Source: Membranipora membranacea (lineage: Eukaryota; Bryozoa; Gymnolaemata; Cheilostomatida; Membraniporidae). From it: DNA of 64,000 bases. The stretch spans positions 26,720,001 to 26,784,000 of the forward strand of contig OU612065.1 in the NCBI GenBank assembly GCA_914767715.1. The letters are read 5' to 3'. The translations under genes and the position numbers were made by a program. The notes beneath the pieces were generated by a model. That model was given only the letters and a program-made list of their open reading frames with translations. It was not told where the DNA came from and searched no databases. Below are positions 1-15,000 of the stretch, one piece after another. Each line of letters opens with the position of its first letter. The first letter of the stretch is position 1.

Positions 1-3000
1 ATGACCCTAGTTTTGCTAGGTGAGCTTACCTGGTTTGAGTCGGGCTATGAGGCTTTTGTTGAGTGTAGCTGCAGGTGACTGAAGAATCTACAATAAACAG
101 AAACCATAAATTAGTAAATCGTTTTGCAGCGGAAGGAATTCCTCTAAGGGCCATGTCTGCCGGAAAGATTTGAATGACAAACATCGTGTACTTGTAACAC
201 ATTGCATTTTTATCTCCACGTGACAACCATATAAAATCAGGTGAGACAAATCACCATTGATAAATCATCAGTGCAAAGCCCTCAAAGCCAAGCTGTGAAA
301 TACTCAGGGCTAGCCAACAACACCTTTGCGTGTATATGGACTTTCTTCACTAGATGCTATATCATAGCTCAACTCTTCCTGAACAGGTTTTTAGTCATTT
401 ACTCTCAACATGGTTTTTCTAGAATTGTCCCTAAAAACCTATGTGAACAAAGTGTGCCATATTGAGCAGACAACTACTCACCATATCATCCTGATCCTGA
501 CAGTAGGAGTATTGACTGGTTGAGAGGCCGTTACTTCCGTATTGTTTACGTGCGTCTTTCATCTTATGATCCAATGACATCATCTTTTCCTTTTCTCTCT
601 GGAACTCAGCCACAAGAATCTTTCTCTGTCTCTCCATGTCATCAAGCTAAAATCGATGAACGAAATCTATGTGAAAATTTAATTTATCAAGTCAAACCAA
701 GGGCACGGATTGGTGGTCAATCGTGATTGTTCTGCCGATTGAGCGGCTTTATGATTGATCAAGGCTCAATAATTTAAGGCATTGCATTGGAATAAAGTCA
801 GACCTTCATTAATATTACAGCATCATATTGATCACGGCTAAGGTTGAAGATTGCAATCCACTGTTAATCAACCCTCGCTAGAGTTATAAAACCAAAGGAG
901 ATGAGCCCGTGTATGGTACGAGAAATGGGTTTTAAAATGTCAAAGATTCAGAACTGAATTTTCGTTTTTACTTGTAATGGGTTTGGTTACATCGGATTTT
1001 AATCAACATCAGAAAATGAGAGTTTCAGCATGTCCTCAACGTAACCTTTTTGATAATGACAGAGGCCAAGGAACTGTGAATCATAAATAAATCGCCCTGA
1101 TTGCGCAATATCTAGGGAAAGTACAATAATACTCTTGACATCACTTGACTGTCAATTCCCAGATAAAATCATGCTTTTCAAAATACAGTTGAGGTAAAAG
1201 TTGATTGTATCTTTGTTCCTCGATGGACACGCCATGTCTGATACATGAGCCAGTAGGTAAACAGACTTGTCTATGCAGCCATTGATGTAGCTTTTTAACA
1301 GGGCCTTTATTCAAACTCATACATGCTGAAGTCATGTCATCTCAAATTAGCCTGAATGCATACATACAGCATGGTGTAATACTAAACTCTGAATTAATGT
1401 ATTATGGAGTGTTATTAAATTAATATTGAAAGTAAACAATCTCTTGAAAGCTGAGCTTTCACAGGATGTGTGAATGTTTTAAATTACCTATTCAATATCT
1501 CAAGCTATCCTGTCTGAATTCATGAATATGACATTGGCAAGACGTTTCTTCTTAATTGAAAGCAAAATTTATCACCCAACATTCAAAACTAATAATGCTA
1601 TCAGTCGGAACTCCTAAATCCAAACAATTCATTTGTTTTAGTTTCAGTTCAAAGGCTTCCCAATCTATTAAAGGGGAACATTGTATTTAGACCCCAATCT
1701 CTATTCATATGGGAGTCACATGTCGCAGGTGCACTACATTTATCATGCTTCACATCTTGTGGTAATACTATGTTTTCTCCATATATCAAGATCGAAATGT
1801 ATGTTTACAAGCAACAGCAGCTGCAAAGACTAAATTGCAATGTTGGCACCATCCTGGACTTTATCATGTCAACAAGACACATCACCATGGTTTAATTAGC
1901 CAGTAAATGCTCTCAAAAGTCGAACATTGACATCATAGGTGTAACCTAGACACAAGGCAAGCCAGATTATCACAACTAGACCAAAACCTACTAAGAAGCT
2001 TGCTGCTTATTATATTGAATCTTATTTAAATCATCAGATGTATTCAGGAGACATGGAAACTCCTCAAGCTTTGATATAACCCGGCTGTGAGGATTCAAAA
2101 ATCGAAGCCAAATGCAAATTCAAATTGTTTAAAGTATTGTCGCTGTCATCTCTTACCTCATGACGAGTTTGATCCATCATGTCTGTCTGCTGTTTGGTCA
2201 TGTGAGCCAGATTGTCCTCTGCACGTTTAATCTTAGACACAAGGTCACCTTGTTTGTTGTTTAATTCTCTCTGCACAGCCTCTGTCTCTTCTTCAAACTT
2301 GGCTTCCATCTAAAATGTGATTGATAAAGTTACCATGTACAATATCAAATCAATCAAGCTCATCCCTGCAGCGAAGCCAGACAAGCAACATGAAAGTTGT
2401 TCCTATTAACAATCATGTATACAATACAGGAGAAAAACCAAAACTACTTCTTTTTACCTAAACTCAGTACCGTTACTGTCCAAAAGTCAAACGAATGCTA
2501 GACTTTCACAAAATCTTTGGCTAAGAACTAGAGTAGATAATTGATTCTGGCCCTTCCCTCTTCACAGCAGTCCAGTATAATGACAAGTGACAGCATGTGC
2601 CCTGACATCAGCACTGTTGACGCATGTGACACATCACACCTTATGATAAATGAGTAGTACAAGAACTCTCAACCCCCATGTCAAGTACTGATAATAGCAT
2701 AATTTTCGTAAGAAGTGAGAGCTATTGGATCGATTGTACGGTCATTTAAAATTTCATCTCATCTTAGACACAAGGGAGAACACAACTATAAATGCAGTTC
2801 AACTGTTCATTTTAGGTACCAAAGTTCATCGTACGTTTTCGGAATGACGACTGTAGATAATAATAGTGTGAAGAAATGGATGGACAAGATTTTTTAGTTC
2901 AAATTCAGGAAATCACCAATCCCAGATGGTTAGGGAAACTATTTAATCGTCATTAGTTTCTATTTGTGAAAATCATGTTCTTTATTCTACTACAGTGATG

Positions 3001-6000
3001 GGTAAATTTAGATTTCAATCCTAAGAATATTAATTTTACCAAGCGGGAGGTGAAATTCTAAAACAGCTACAGATATTGACCAGGGGTTGTTGCGTAAGAC
3101 GAGCCTGCAGGCTGTCACAATTGGTCCTTATTATACCCCACCCAGCAGTAAATGTCAAATTGAGCAAGCAACATGCTGGTTGCAAACCCAAGCTGGTTAA
3201 AAGTTAGCCTGAAGGGGGGGGGGAACCAACACCCTACCAACAAAGCTTGTAAAAACCGGCTAGTAAAATATTGAAGCTTAGCTTACCTCCAGCTGTTGGA
3301 ACTCCAAGTCCTCAAAGATCTTTTTCTGGTTCTCGAGCGCGTCAAGTTCCACTTCATATTGAGCGAGAAGTTCGTCTTTGTCGTCATCGGGAGCGATTCT
3401 GAGTTCCTCCTCGATCTCGACACGACGCTGCTCCATTCTCTGAAGCTTCTCTCTGGCATCCTCAATTTTTTGTAGCCTCTATAACATGAAACAAGCCAAC
3501 ATATAGTTAACGTTTATGCAAAAGCCATGATTCGGGATCAGTCTAATCAAAGCTTTGGTATGAATGGAACAGAGTCTAGAGTCCAGAGTAACAGCACCTT
3601 ATTTTGAGCCTAGACATGATGGGGGTTTCAAGTACATAGAGTACTTTTGACACACTCCCGGAAAACCTTCTGGGCACGCCGGGATCAGATTTGGCTTTCT
3701 CGCCATTGTTCTATGTTTACAGATTCTAAGTCTGGCCCAAAACGGATTAGCTTTTGTTACATTAAAGTGATTAAATGGCACCAATTAACAGATCCCTTCT
3801 TGAGACCTAATGCCTGGCTGGGCACAGTCTATGAAATGGGGACACAATATTCTCTAAGTAACTGGACCCCACTGATTTGGTCTGACACTAATTTTGTTCA
3901 CAAATTAATTACTATTGTGTAAAATATATTATTGCACCCAGTTGGACCCATAGCCGTTCCAGAGTGTATGACCACATTTCTACTATCAACAGGTTCTCAA
4001 AGTTCGAGTTACAAGTCCATTTTTTATCAACTGGATAACAATGCCTAGTAATAACATTACACTCATTCTAATGGTCATAACTAGTATTTACACAAGCAAC
4101 ATTTTATCCATCAGTGTGGTGATTATAGGGCTACAGATATAGCTGTGGGGATTGGTTAGAAAATAACTCTCTCCTCATATCAACGGGCAATAAAGAGGAG
4201 ATTACAGAGGTTTTACTAGCAGTAAATGTGTTTAGTAATTTGCCTTGAGTAATCTCTACATAGTATACAATGCACATTATTTAGAACTGTACTGCGATAT
4301 CCCAGCCAAATGAAAAGATGGAAGAGTGCATTTGAATTAGTATCCATTAGAGTACCGATTTAAAAACTTAAATTCATTTAAAAATCTTGGGAAGTGATTT
4401 CTGGAAAGGCACCAATGCATTAAAAGTGTTTGCCATGCCATTGGTTAAACAATGGTCACAGTTTGTTAATTGATGTAAATAAATGCTAAATCATTCAGAA
4501 AGGACTGAAATTCCATCCTGGGAATGGGATACTGGTGTAATGATCCTGGTATTGTATGAAAAACTCTACACTAAGGAGGAACAGAACTCTCTGCTTTAAA
4601 CCAAGGAAAAAAGAAGAAAACCGTGCCCTCACCTCTTCTTGTTGTTTAGCATAGTTATTCATGACCATGAGTCGTTTAGATTTGAGCATATCACTTTCTT
4701 CCCATTGTCTCTGCAGAGCGTTTAGTTCTGTCTGCTGCTCACCCTGTAGTAAAGCCTGCTCCATTTCCAACTGTTAAACCATAGACAAGAGTAGCGTTAG
4801 AATAAATAAGTCCAGTTTTGCAGCAGCGAAGAGCAGACGCCGAAGTTGTAAAGCTTGTTTGTTTACTCATAAGCCCATCAGCAAGCTAGAATATCCAGGA
4901 TTAGAGCACCAACCATTTTATAAGCATGTATCAAGTCTCAACAAGACTCAATGAAAGATAAAATATTTATAGGCAATCCCGAAGATGAGCGCAACAACTT
5001 ATTATGATGACTACTGTCTTTGGCTAGTTCGATATTCCGTACTGTTTGAGCACCAAGTGACTGATTAAATATAGATGACAAAGCGCTGTGATTGCCTGGG
5101 CTGCTCAGGCGCTCAATCACAAACTCTAGTCTGATTATACTGCGCTCAAGTATTGTTATGGGCCACTCAAATACTTATTTACTCTTCATATTAATCCATT
5201 ATTACAGCGTATCAGAGCAAGGCTTAGGTTCATGTGAATAATTTTGTATATACAATACTACAAAAGACTATTAGTGAAAAAGAAACACAAAATTTGACAC
5301 CTATATCCTTTCATGACATCATTGGACTCTTGCAAAAACAACAAAATCTACTTTGGCCACTAAAAGTCAGCGATTACGCTGCCATTCAGAGATCTGTTTC
5401 TCCCCTGAGGCCTGGATAATGAGTTGATTCCGAAATCCATTGTCAAGTTTAGAAAGTACATTGAACGGCCCAATTATCTGAGGATCATACAAGTTTCGAC
5501 ACAATGTATCAGTATAGGTGAAGTCCTACAATTTTGTCAGATCAAAGGATGGATGAAAACTCCAACTTAATATTTTAACTACATTTTGAACTCAAGATAG
5601 TTGTGAACAAACAGTTTTATCTTTAGTGCTTGCTGAACCAAATGCAACTCAACGCCTCACAAAAGTCGGTAAACCCAGAATGTATTAAAATGATCAGTAC
5701 ATATCCACTACCTCACACATTTCCCATTAGAAGAGACAGTCACATGTCACAGGTTGTGCTGAGGAACAGCAGGAGAGCAGCAAGAAACATGGGTTGCTGA
5801 CTTTCCGGTGTTGTTAGTTGACGCTTGTTACCCCACGATCGATCAGACGATCACACATCCCCTTAATAACTCAGATGAGTAAAGTATCCACCCTAACCAC
5901 TCACGCTTCTGTGGAAAGCCCACGCATTCACACCAGGGAGGGTGGGTCACCCCCGCCCCCACCAGCTCGTTTATTACCCACCTCTCTAACAGCTTCCGTC

Positions 6001-9000
6001 TGCTGTGACTCGACCTCCATGATCTTATGTTTGATTATAGTTAGTTTCTCTAAGATACCTGCTCTCTTTGTTTTTAGACTATCCAGGTGTGAGAAAATGT
6101 CCTCAGTCTACAGAAAAAAGAAACGGTTATGTTATCCAGTCACCAGGGAAAAAAACACCAGCTGCATTACTTGTATAAAATTATGGTACACAACTTTCAC
6201 CTGGGTTATGAAAATGAAAAATTTGTAAGCTCATATCGAGCATGGTAGCCTAACTCGCAATGATATTCTACAGATGAGAGCACTTCCCGAAAGTTCCTCA
6301 AAATATCCCATAAAAAGTCCTAAAGAATGGAGCTGTGTAGATATTGATATCTGCGACTCACCAATAACAATACAATCCATGAGTCTAACCAGTCATAAGA
6401 ATGGCATATTTGCGATAAGACACGCAACTTACAGTCAGATAAATTATGAATGCATAAGCATGTACTTGATCGTGTATAATGTCTAATTCCAACGATGATA
6501 GTATCAAGTTGCTAGCCAGCAATGTTACAACGATAATTGCAACCACGTAACCCTAATAGCAGAATAATTATACTTGTCAGGAAGGCTATCGCTTTGAAGT
6601 TAGCACTGATGAACAAAATTTTCCTGATATCTCTCAAGGCTAAAGGAAAAACGGTGACAGATAAAAAACCTGAACTGTCATGGAAGAGTGTATTGCTCAA
6701 TATCCTGACAATTGGGGATAATTATTTCCAAGCACCTGCATTTTTATTGAAAACAGGAACATAAATATTGATATTGGGAAACGTGCCTCCACATTATATT
6801 CAAGATAAGGCAATGATAAAACAAACAAAGACAAGCAAATAACAAACCTCTCCGATGTATAACCATATCCTAGACTGCAGAAATGTCACGTCTAACTCTG
6901 TGTACATTATTGCTTGAAGAGCAAGGGTAAAGGATCAACAAGCAGATTTCAAGAACAGTGCAATGATGTAGTTTTCAAGGCTTTCAAGTTAAATATGACG
7001 GTAACCATCTTGGCGAAAGACTTTTATACTACCTGCCTCCAATATTTAGATCCTTGCTTTTGTTTCAAGGCTGTTATTACACAGAAAATCTGGTAATTAT
7101 CCAATGATATAGATGGACCACCATCTATCCTAACTTCACAACAATGGTCTTATTAATTAACCAAATGAAAGCAACAAAGGATTAAATTGATGGCCCAATA
7201 GCTGAGCAGAAGGCAATTAACTGGAAATTGGGACTTGAATCATCTGTCACTGGTAAGGGATATGTCAATCATATGGCAGTAAGTGATGGAGCAATTGACA
7301 CCCTGTGGATCAGTGACATTCTGTACAACGATGGTATAAACAGTAGATCAAGACACTGATAAACCGAGCCAAGAGCTCTTAGGGTACACTTCGAAATATT
7401 CTCCAGTTCGGAGATGACCATCATTACCAGCTTTCTGCGCCCTGAGAGCCACTCAGACCACCGCTAAGCTTCCCCTTCGCCACGACGAGGAGTACTATGG
7501 ACAACCGACCTAAGCTACCATCTAAGTGGTTTAAAAACAAGAAGTCAAACCGGCTAATTACAATTATTGAGAATTTTGGTACAGTTCAACATTGGCATAT
7601 AGAGTAGTTGATGCCATTACATTCTTTTGAAATGTTGATGTCGATTTTCCATACCGATACATACCTAGTGAAGTCAGTTTTGGAGGTGTGATTTCTCTTG
7701 GTCTCTTATACTATATCCATATAAGTCAACAAAATCAGCGAACTGACTAAAGTAATGCGACGAGGCAAAACTAACCCACACTTCCTATCCAGTTTCACTA
7801 ACTGTTACTTTCAGTACTAGTAAAGTAAACTGAAGCCTTGCTATCAAAATAAACCTATTAGATACAGCTCCGTAAACTCACAGACGCCTCAATTTAGCTA
7901 CTTGTGAATCCCTTTGTGAATTGATGCGTAGCTAATAAAACTTCCACATTGGTACCACAAATCCACCACAATAATTGAGTACTCTGTGACCACATTACCT
8001 TAGCAAACTTGGCTCAGAACCAGCTTGGATGATCGATGGTGTAAGACGTCAGGAAATTGAGGAGAGCAAACTAAAAGTTTTGACGTTTAATTATACATCA
8101 CCCACACATTATCAAACCAGACGGCGCAAACAGAAGTACAGGCAGCTGCTGCAATAAAAGCGTCTCTTATGCTACAGGCTATAAGTTGAGTTTGTCCTAC
8201 TATTTATTTTCCGAGATGACCTCGTTTGACATAATTTGACAAGATAAGCTAAAGAGATCACTGAATTCCAGCCAATGTCAGGAACTTTGACCTGTTATCA
8301 TATCATTGTTATTAGGGAAAGTACCTTGAACCTAGTGCAAATATCATTTCTTTGCTTTGGTTATACAACAAGATAGTCAGCTGTTGTCATCTCCCAAGAG
8401 ACAAATGATGCGATTTGAGATGAGAAAGTATGCAAGACCTGTTTCCTGGGTGACTGGGAATGGTTTGCAAATTACAATCTAGTGCAGCTATCGCAGCATC
8501 CAGGCGTCTTTTTAGTGCGTACTTGCAATCATCGGCTAATTTTTATAGGCATCATGTCAAGATTCTGCAGTGTTGAGATTTTTCCCTTTTTGGGTGCTGT
8601 GCTTTTTTTAGGAAAATGGGGTGAACTAATTATCAAGAATTAGAAATTGGATGCATTGCTCAGATATTAACACATCCAAAGACACAGCCAATTAGATTTT
8701 AGAAATCAATTTACACATTTGAGTGCAAAATTCAGAGAACAGATGTGACACAACAAACAGCGGACAAGGAGGCAGCCGGATCGGCAAAATTTCATCTCAG
8801 TACAGATGTGAACACGAGACAAGAGGTGTGAGTCTTGTTTTCATTTCATTGAACCTCGATCCAACCAGACGTCTGGAGTCTAAACTGTTGCACTTGTGTT
8901 TTATTATCAAACTTGCACATTACTTGAGACTAAACAACCCAAAACAGTATAAATCTGTTTGTTTTGGATTGAAAACTTCACTCATCAATTTACTTAAAAC

Positions 9001-12000
9001 AAAGTGGTGATATTAGTTGTGAAGGGGTTGTTATTATTTCATAAACTATAAGCTAGCTTTGAGTATAATCTGCTTAGCAGGTTCATTGTTTTGTTAATAA
9101 ATCTCCTGATCCTATAATATTACACCCAAGTGGAGCAATTTGTGGCCAGTTCATTCCCAAAACACTAATTTCTGTAATGATAGTTTTGCTGGGTAGGAGA
9201 TTTCACAATTATCACTCAATTTTGGAGTCAGATTGTCTGGAGGTGTGAACTTGAAATTGCTCCTGACATTTTGATGAAACAAGGACAAAATTATGAAAAT
9301 TTAAATCTCTCTATGCATTTGTAAAACAATGAAGTGAATGAAAATTAATTAACATGTAATCAGCTCAGCTAAGTTACTCCGACACATGTACCTATATCAT
9401 TATTCTCTAAACCCAGAAAAAACTGACAGTTTCAAGTTGTTCGATTCATTCAAAAAACTCTTAAAACAAACTCATGGACCCTCACATGAACCAAACTCCC
9501 TGCACACAGGACTAGAAAAAGTGTAATTTTATTTGAGGGAGTTGTGCTGCGTGTATTTGTGGGCAGACAACTGCAAACATGAGATGTGTGATTGACAGTT
9601 GATCCTCATCTATTGTTTAACCAAGAAAGAACCTGGTTAAAGAACGATGAAGCACATAAGCAGAAAAATAGATTTTCTAGCGAGTCAATTTCGCAACAAC
9701 ACCAGAACTATTCAAACTAATCATAGATCCAAATTTGCAAGTTCATCCATATGGCATATTTCTGTATACTCATAAACAAATCATACAATGGTGTTTAGTT
9801 CATTGATAAAACAATGGTGTAACATCTGACTAGCAATTAAAATGGAAGTGACCTATTTGTACAAATGACCATCTCAAAATACATACACCTGGGTAATTAT
9901 AAATATAATGACAGTTTTTGGGCTGAGATTAAACAAATTAGCACTCAATTTAGGTCGGAGACAAGTTGTCTGGGTGTGAAAACCAAATTGTTGGTTCACT
10001 GCTGTTAAAATTTTATTTTTAAACTTTCTGCCAACGATTTCTCAAAACCATTCAAACATTTTGAAAGTACATAATAATGATAATTAAGGGGCACTAAGAT
10101 GGACATTAGTTGTGAATCGTAATCACGGCTATGTATACGGATGCAGATGTGAAAACTGTAACATTTGTTCTATGCATGTGGAAGATGTGTGAACTGTAGC
10201 GTTTATTGTTACCCAATCAAATTATGATTTTTAACTCCTTCCATTGAGTAATCAAAGATATCGACATTTTTTAGATAGTACTTCAAAGTTATGTCCCCTG
10301 AAATACTGAGAGGAGGATAACTCCGCTACAGATAATCCGTGTTCAGCGCAATGGACAAGACTTGTCTGCTTTACAGTTCATCAACAGCACAATAACTTCC
10401 CAAAGAACAAGCACATGTTGAGGCAACCTCGTCAAGTTCAAATTCCAAGACGACAAAGACTTTTACGTCTTGTGCATCAGCCACCAGCTGCGAAGCATCA
10501 CGCTATATCTCATTGATACTATTTAAGATACCACTACTATTATCATAATTACAGCGTGCATAGCGGTTTTTGACTACATACAAAACTAATAAGCTTCCCT
10601 GAGGAAGTAAGGATAAACTAGTGATTATCAGAGTTATGAGTTATATCTGAGTGAGTTTAGGGAGAGGTTCTACGGAGGGTTGTGTATGAGGAGACAAGCC
10701 GTCTGACTTAGACGAGATGACATCACCATTAATAACCGGGTGTTAAGGGCTGTTAGTATTAGAAGTGGTTAATTGAGATTTTGAGAAAGTATTTAATTGA
10801 ATGGCAGATTATGTGAGTAATAAACCATAATTAAACTATACAGCAAATAAGGAGCATTTATAGCACAAAGAGAACATTATGGGAGTATAGTGTGGTGTTG
10901 TGTTTGTGTTCAGAAAGCCCTCACCAGATTAAGCTACTCGAAGACTGGAAAGCGCAGATCATCCCAACATGAAATTATGTCCATGTTACCTGAAACTCCT
11001 CCCTCCTTGATTCCCTCATACATCAGGGAGGGTGGGATATACCACCCTCCCTGCTCATACCTTATCCCAAAACTTATGTACATTGTAGAGTTAACTTACC
11101 TTGTTGTTTTCAGCATGATTAGACATAGGAAGCTCAGGTATAGCTGTTCTGAAGCTGGCAGCACTGCTAACCACTGTTAGATCTGAGGAGCTACTGCTGT
11201 CTGTTTTTCGGTGGGCCGAAGCATCAGATACATCCGAAGAGGCTGATTTCCTTCCTGAGCCATTATGAGCGGGCACTGGAGGTGGTATCATAATAATGTC
11301 TGCCGGTCGATCATATATCCTCTCATCATCAGCATAGATAGATGCTGTCATTGAAGAATTCAGCACCATGGGTTTGCCTGTTGTAGCCTCAGAGGTTTCA
11401 GCCCTGATATCAATATCTGCGGGGCAGTCATATAGCCTCTCGTCATCCTTATAGGCATCGATTGCAGGCTGAGTGGTGTGTATGTAAGTGGGATTGGTGG
11501 TGGACAGGATCTTATTGTTATTATAGGTGAAGACTGAATTCCCAACGCCTCCTGAATGGGGCGAGGTTGGGGATTGGATTAGCGATCCATTAGTTTTGAT
11601 ATTTTTTCGGTCACTGTAGGAAGATGAGGAGGATGACATCACAGAGTGAATACTGTCACTAAGCACATCTACAATACAAATACAATACAATACAGTAACA
11701 AATACCAATACATACAATATAATACATCTGTAATACAAGACAATACATCATCAAGATCATCACATAAGTTAATATCACACAACAAGGCCAGTCAGAAAAC
11801 TAGGCTCAACTCTGTCTCAAATTAAAGATTTTAACAAGCAATCGCCCAATCTGGATGAGGTTTAATTCTAGATCACAGTTCAAGAGGGTCTTATGAGGCT
11901 AATACTCCACAAAACAAGTTGGAAAAATCGATAAGTAAAACTCGCTGACAGAAGAACAAACATGTTGTTCAGACTAAATAAAATCAAGCTAAATCGTAAG

Positions 12001-15000
12001 AGTTACCAATGACTTCGACTAATCCCACAGCAGTTCAGCCACCCTGTGAGCTAGATCTACGCGAATTAACACGTGATACAGTCTTGAGCTGAACAGCAAA
12101 CACGATTTGATTAGATACCCCCTCTAATGATCGGTAAGATACTGCGGAATGTGTACATAGCTTTCTGGGTGTCATTCCAGTTGCTCAAGTAGAATCTGAA
12201 CGTTTGCGCAGCAGGCATATTCACAAATAATCAAAGTCTTGTGATGTAACTTGACAACTTCACATTGATTGGAAGTAGTTACTAAGTGCAAAAAATCTGG
12301 CCCTGGGCTATAAAGAGCCAGGCGGCTCTAAATTACACCTGTGTTCATATTTCACAGTTTTTATTGAGCTAGCGGTTTTGGTTTCTTACCAGGCATGTTT
12401 TGTGATGAACTTGTCGTAACATGAAGTCTGTCGGCAGTGAAGTTACCCAGATAAGGAGTCGTCAAACCAGGCAGAGACTTAGGTGGAGAATTCCTTGATT
12501 GATTGACTGGAGGGGGTGATTGCTGGTCTGGTGATTTTGGGAAGGTTGGTGATTGTAAGTCCGCGTTGAGCTTAGACTCTGAGTCTATCTGTTGTTCATA
12601 CTGAGCGCACATAGCTAAGATCTCCTCCAGACGTTCCTGTTCCTTTCTCTCCATATCTTCTTCAAGTTTGCGCTCCTCTACCTGGAAGGGGTAAAAAAGA
12701 TCACGTTGAGATAATCAGGGACATGTCATCAAATCTGTAAGCAGCTGGTTACACAAAGTTGTTGCCTGCTAGACCTCATGTTGAGAAACAGTCATACGAA
12801 CAGTCTTACCTCTTTGCAAAACCTTACAAATGTTGGAGACGAATCCAATTGGTTATCTTCCATATTTGCAGTTTCAGCGAAAAGGCCCCGAAAAAGCAGA
12901 ATTAGCCCAACAAACATGGAGGTCTCTTTATCAACTACCCACTAAACTATCACAGACAAAACCACGCAATAAGGTTAAAAAACCTATCATGAACATGTCC
13001 TGAGAAATGGCACCACAAAATAGTTAATCTTCCTGACATACAATCAAATTTAAATCAAATAACATTTTTCGGTGATAATCATAATCAATTTCTGCTCTCT
13101 GTTGATGGAAAAATCCAGACACGCTCGCAGGTCAAAGTAAATTCCAAATCATCAGACACACCACAAACCTTTGTTAAAGTGATCTCATTATATATCCTAC
13201 AGAGAACTCATATCCATCCACATCAAGCAGCAGCAGCAATACAAGGCAGCAAACATAGACAGGAAGAGCTCTGAGCAATGATGTACGTGTATCAACTTAC
13301 TCATCAAGAATGTAACAAGCTGCGATTAATGTTTTGACAAAGATCATCTGAGCACCAAATATGCTGTATGAATACCCTCTTATAGCCTTTTCATAATGCC
13401 ACCTCAGTAAGATCAAAGCAGCGGTGATGACTAATAGACCATTTATTGGTCTATCTCGGTTTGCGTGCAGCCAGACTGCTTCATTATTAATAATACTAAC
13501 AGTGTTTTATATAAATAATTTTTCAATATAAACAGGACAATTGAATTAATTACCTGTATGTATACTTAATCTGTGATCAACTACATATTAAGAAGCTCTG
13601 ATTTGTTTAATTCTGAAGTGTACTTATTATTCCTTGCCTTGCATTTTCTTAGGCATAAGGCCATTTAATCAATTTTGGCAGACTTGTGTACCGAAAATTT
13701 ATAACTTGTACGAGTTCACATGTATACAATTCAAAAATGATTCCAGCAGGCACCGATATATGTGGAACCTATAGGTATTCTGGTGAGAAAACTTCTGAGC
13801 CTTCCATATCGATACTCAGTCAGGTTTCTCGCTCAATAATTGAACTCCAAATCGTTGAAGAATCAAACTCCTGTACATATATTTTTATGACAGTACCAAC
13901 TATAGACTGATATGGCACACCCTATAGCAGATGCTTCTACGATGAGCAGACAACTCTACCAGAAAGCCCTGTTTTCAGGACATAACCTGAACCCTCCCTG
14001 CCTGAACTGATGTTAAGCCAACCTCCTTAGTAAAGCCCTGAATTTAACACATAGTAATACATGTAAATTTTCTTACCTTAGTCTTGTTCAAGCTAAATAA
14101 AGTCAAGAATTTCGAAACTGGTAGATCTATGGGTAGGGATGAGGAGCTTACTAGCGTATGTTTGACATGCTAGTAAGCGGTGAAGACTGCATTGGAGTGG
14201 AATGTTGTTGATAACCAATGTGATGCCTCAGCACCCTCAAGTATTATTCATCTCTGTAAATAGCTTGTTACATCTTTCCGAGGCTCCTCATTTTCATGCC
14301 TCAAAGTGTTTCATCAATACGAAATGGTTATTCATTAGCTGATAAATGTCCTATCACTTTCACCAAAATTGTTATCTACACTCTTTATGTTTAGATCTAG
14401 TGAATTGTTCCGAATAGTGAACACCACCTATTATCAAATATTTCAACATTAAATTCACACCTTTGAAGAGAGTGTATTTGTTTAGACTGTGATTTTCACG
14501 AGAAATGAAGCTTGCCTACCATTTCTTCACGCTTTCTTCTTCATTTAACCTCACGCCACTTCGTTATGAAATTCAACACCTCCCCTGCATAAGAATAAAG
14601 GCCTACACCTAACCTGTAAGTGAACGCCCTACAACTGGTGGGTATAGAATTGTCAATCTGAAAACCCAATGCCCTCCTGCGACAGAGAAATATAGCTACT
14701 TGTCAGATAGCCTAATCCAGCCGAACTATCAAATATAACTAGTTTAGTTGATGTACACTTTGGGAGAACCCAAACACAATCGGCAGTGTAGTGTCTGTAC
14801 ACAAGAATACAAGAATTGCAAAAGCCTCTGCTCTTTTTTATTTTCAAGGGAAATATCAAAAGTAACTATAAGGAAACACACTTGCCACTGCCACAAAAGT
14901 CTTTTACCTGTTTATTAGAGGCACTTGTTACAAAAGTGTTGCACTTAAGTTTGTGCTGCCTAGCCACCGTGTGAGCCTCACGTAACTGTCAGAGATACAT

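Noticed and set aside
5818-6228. 136-codon plus-strand open frame
   Set aside because: It overlaps the PHLDB coiled-coil exon antisense and shows no family pattern.
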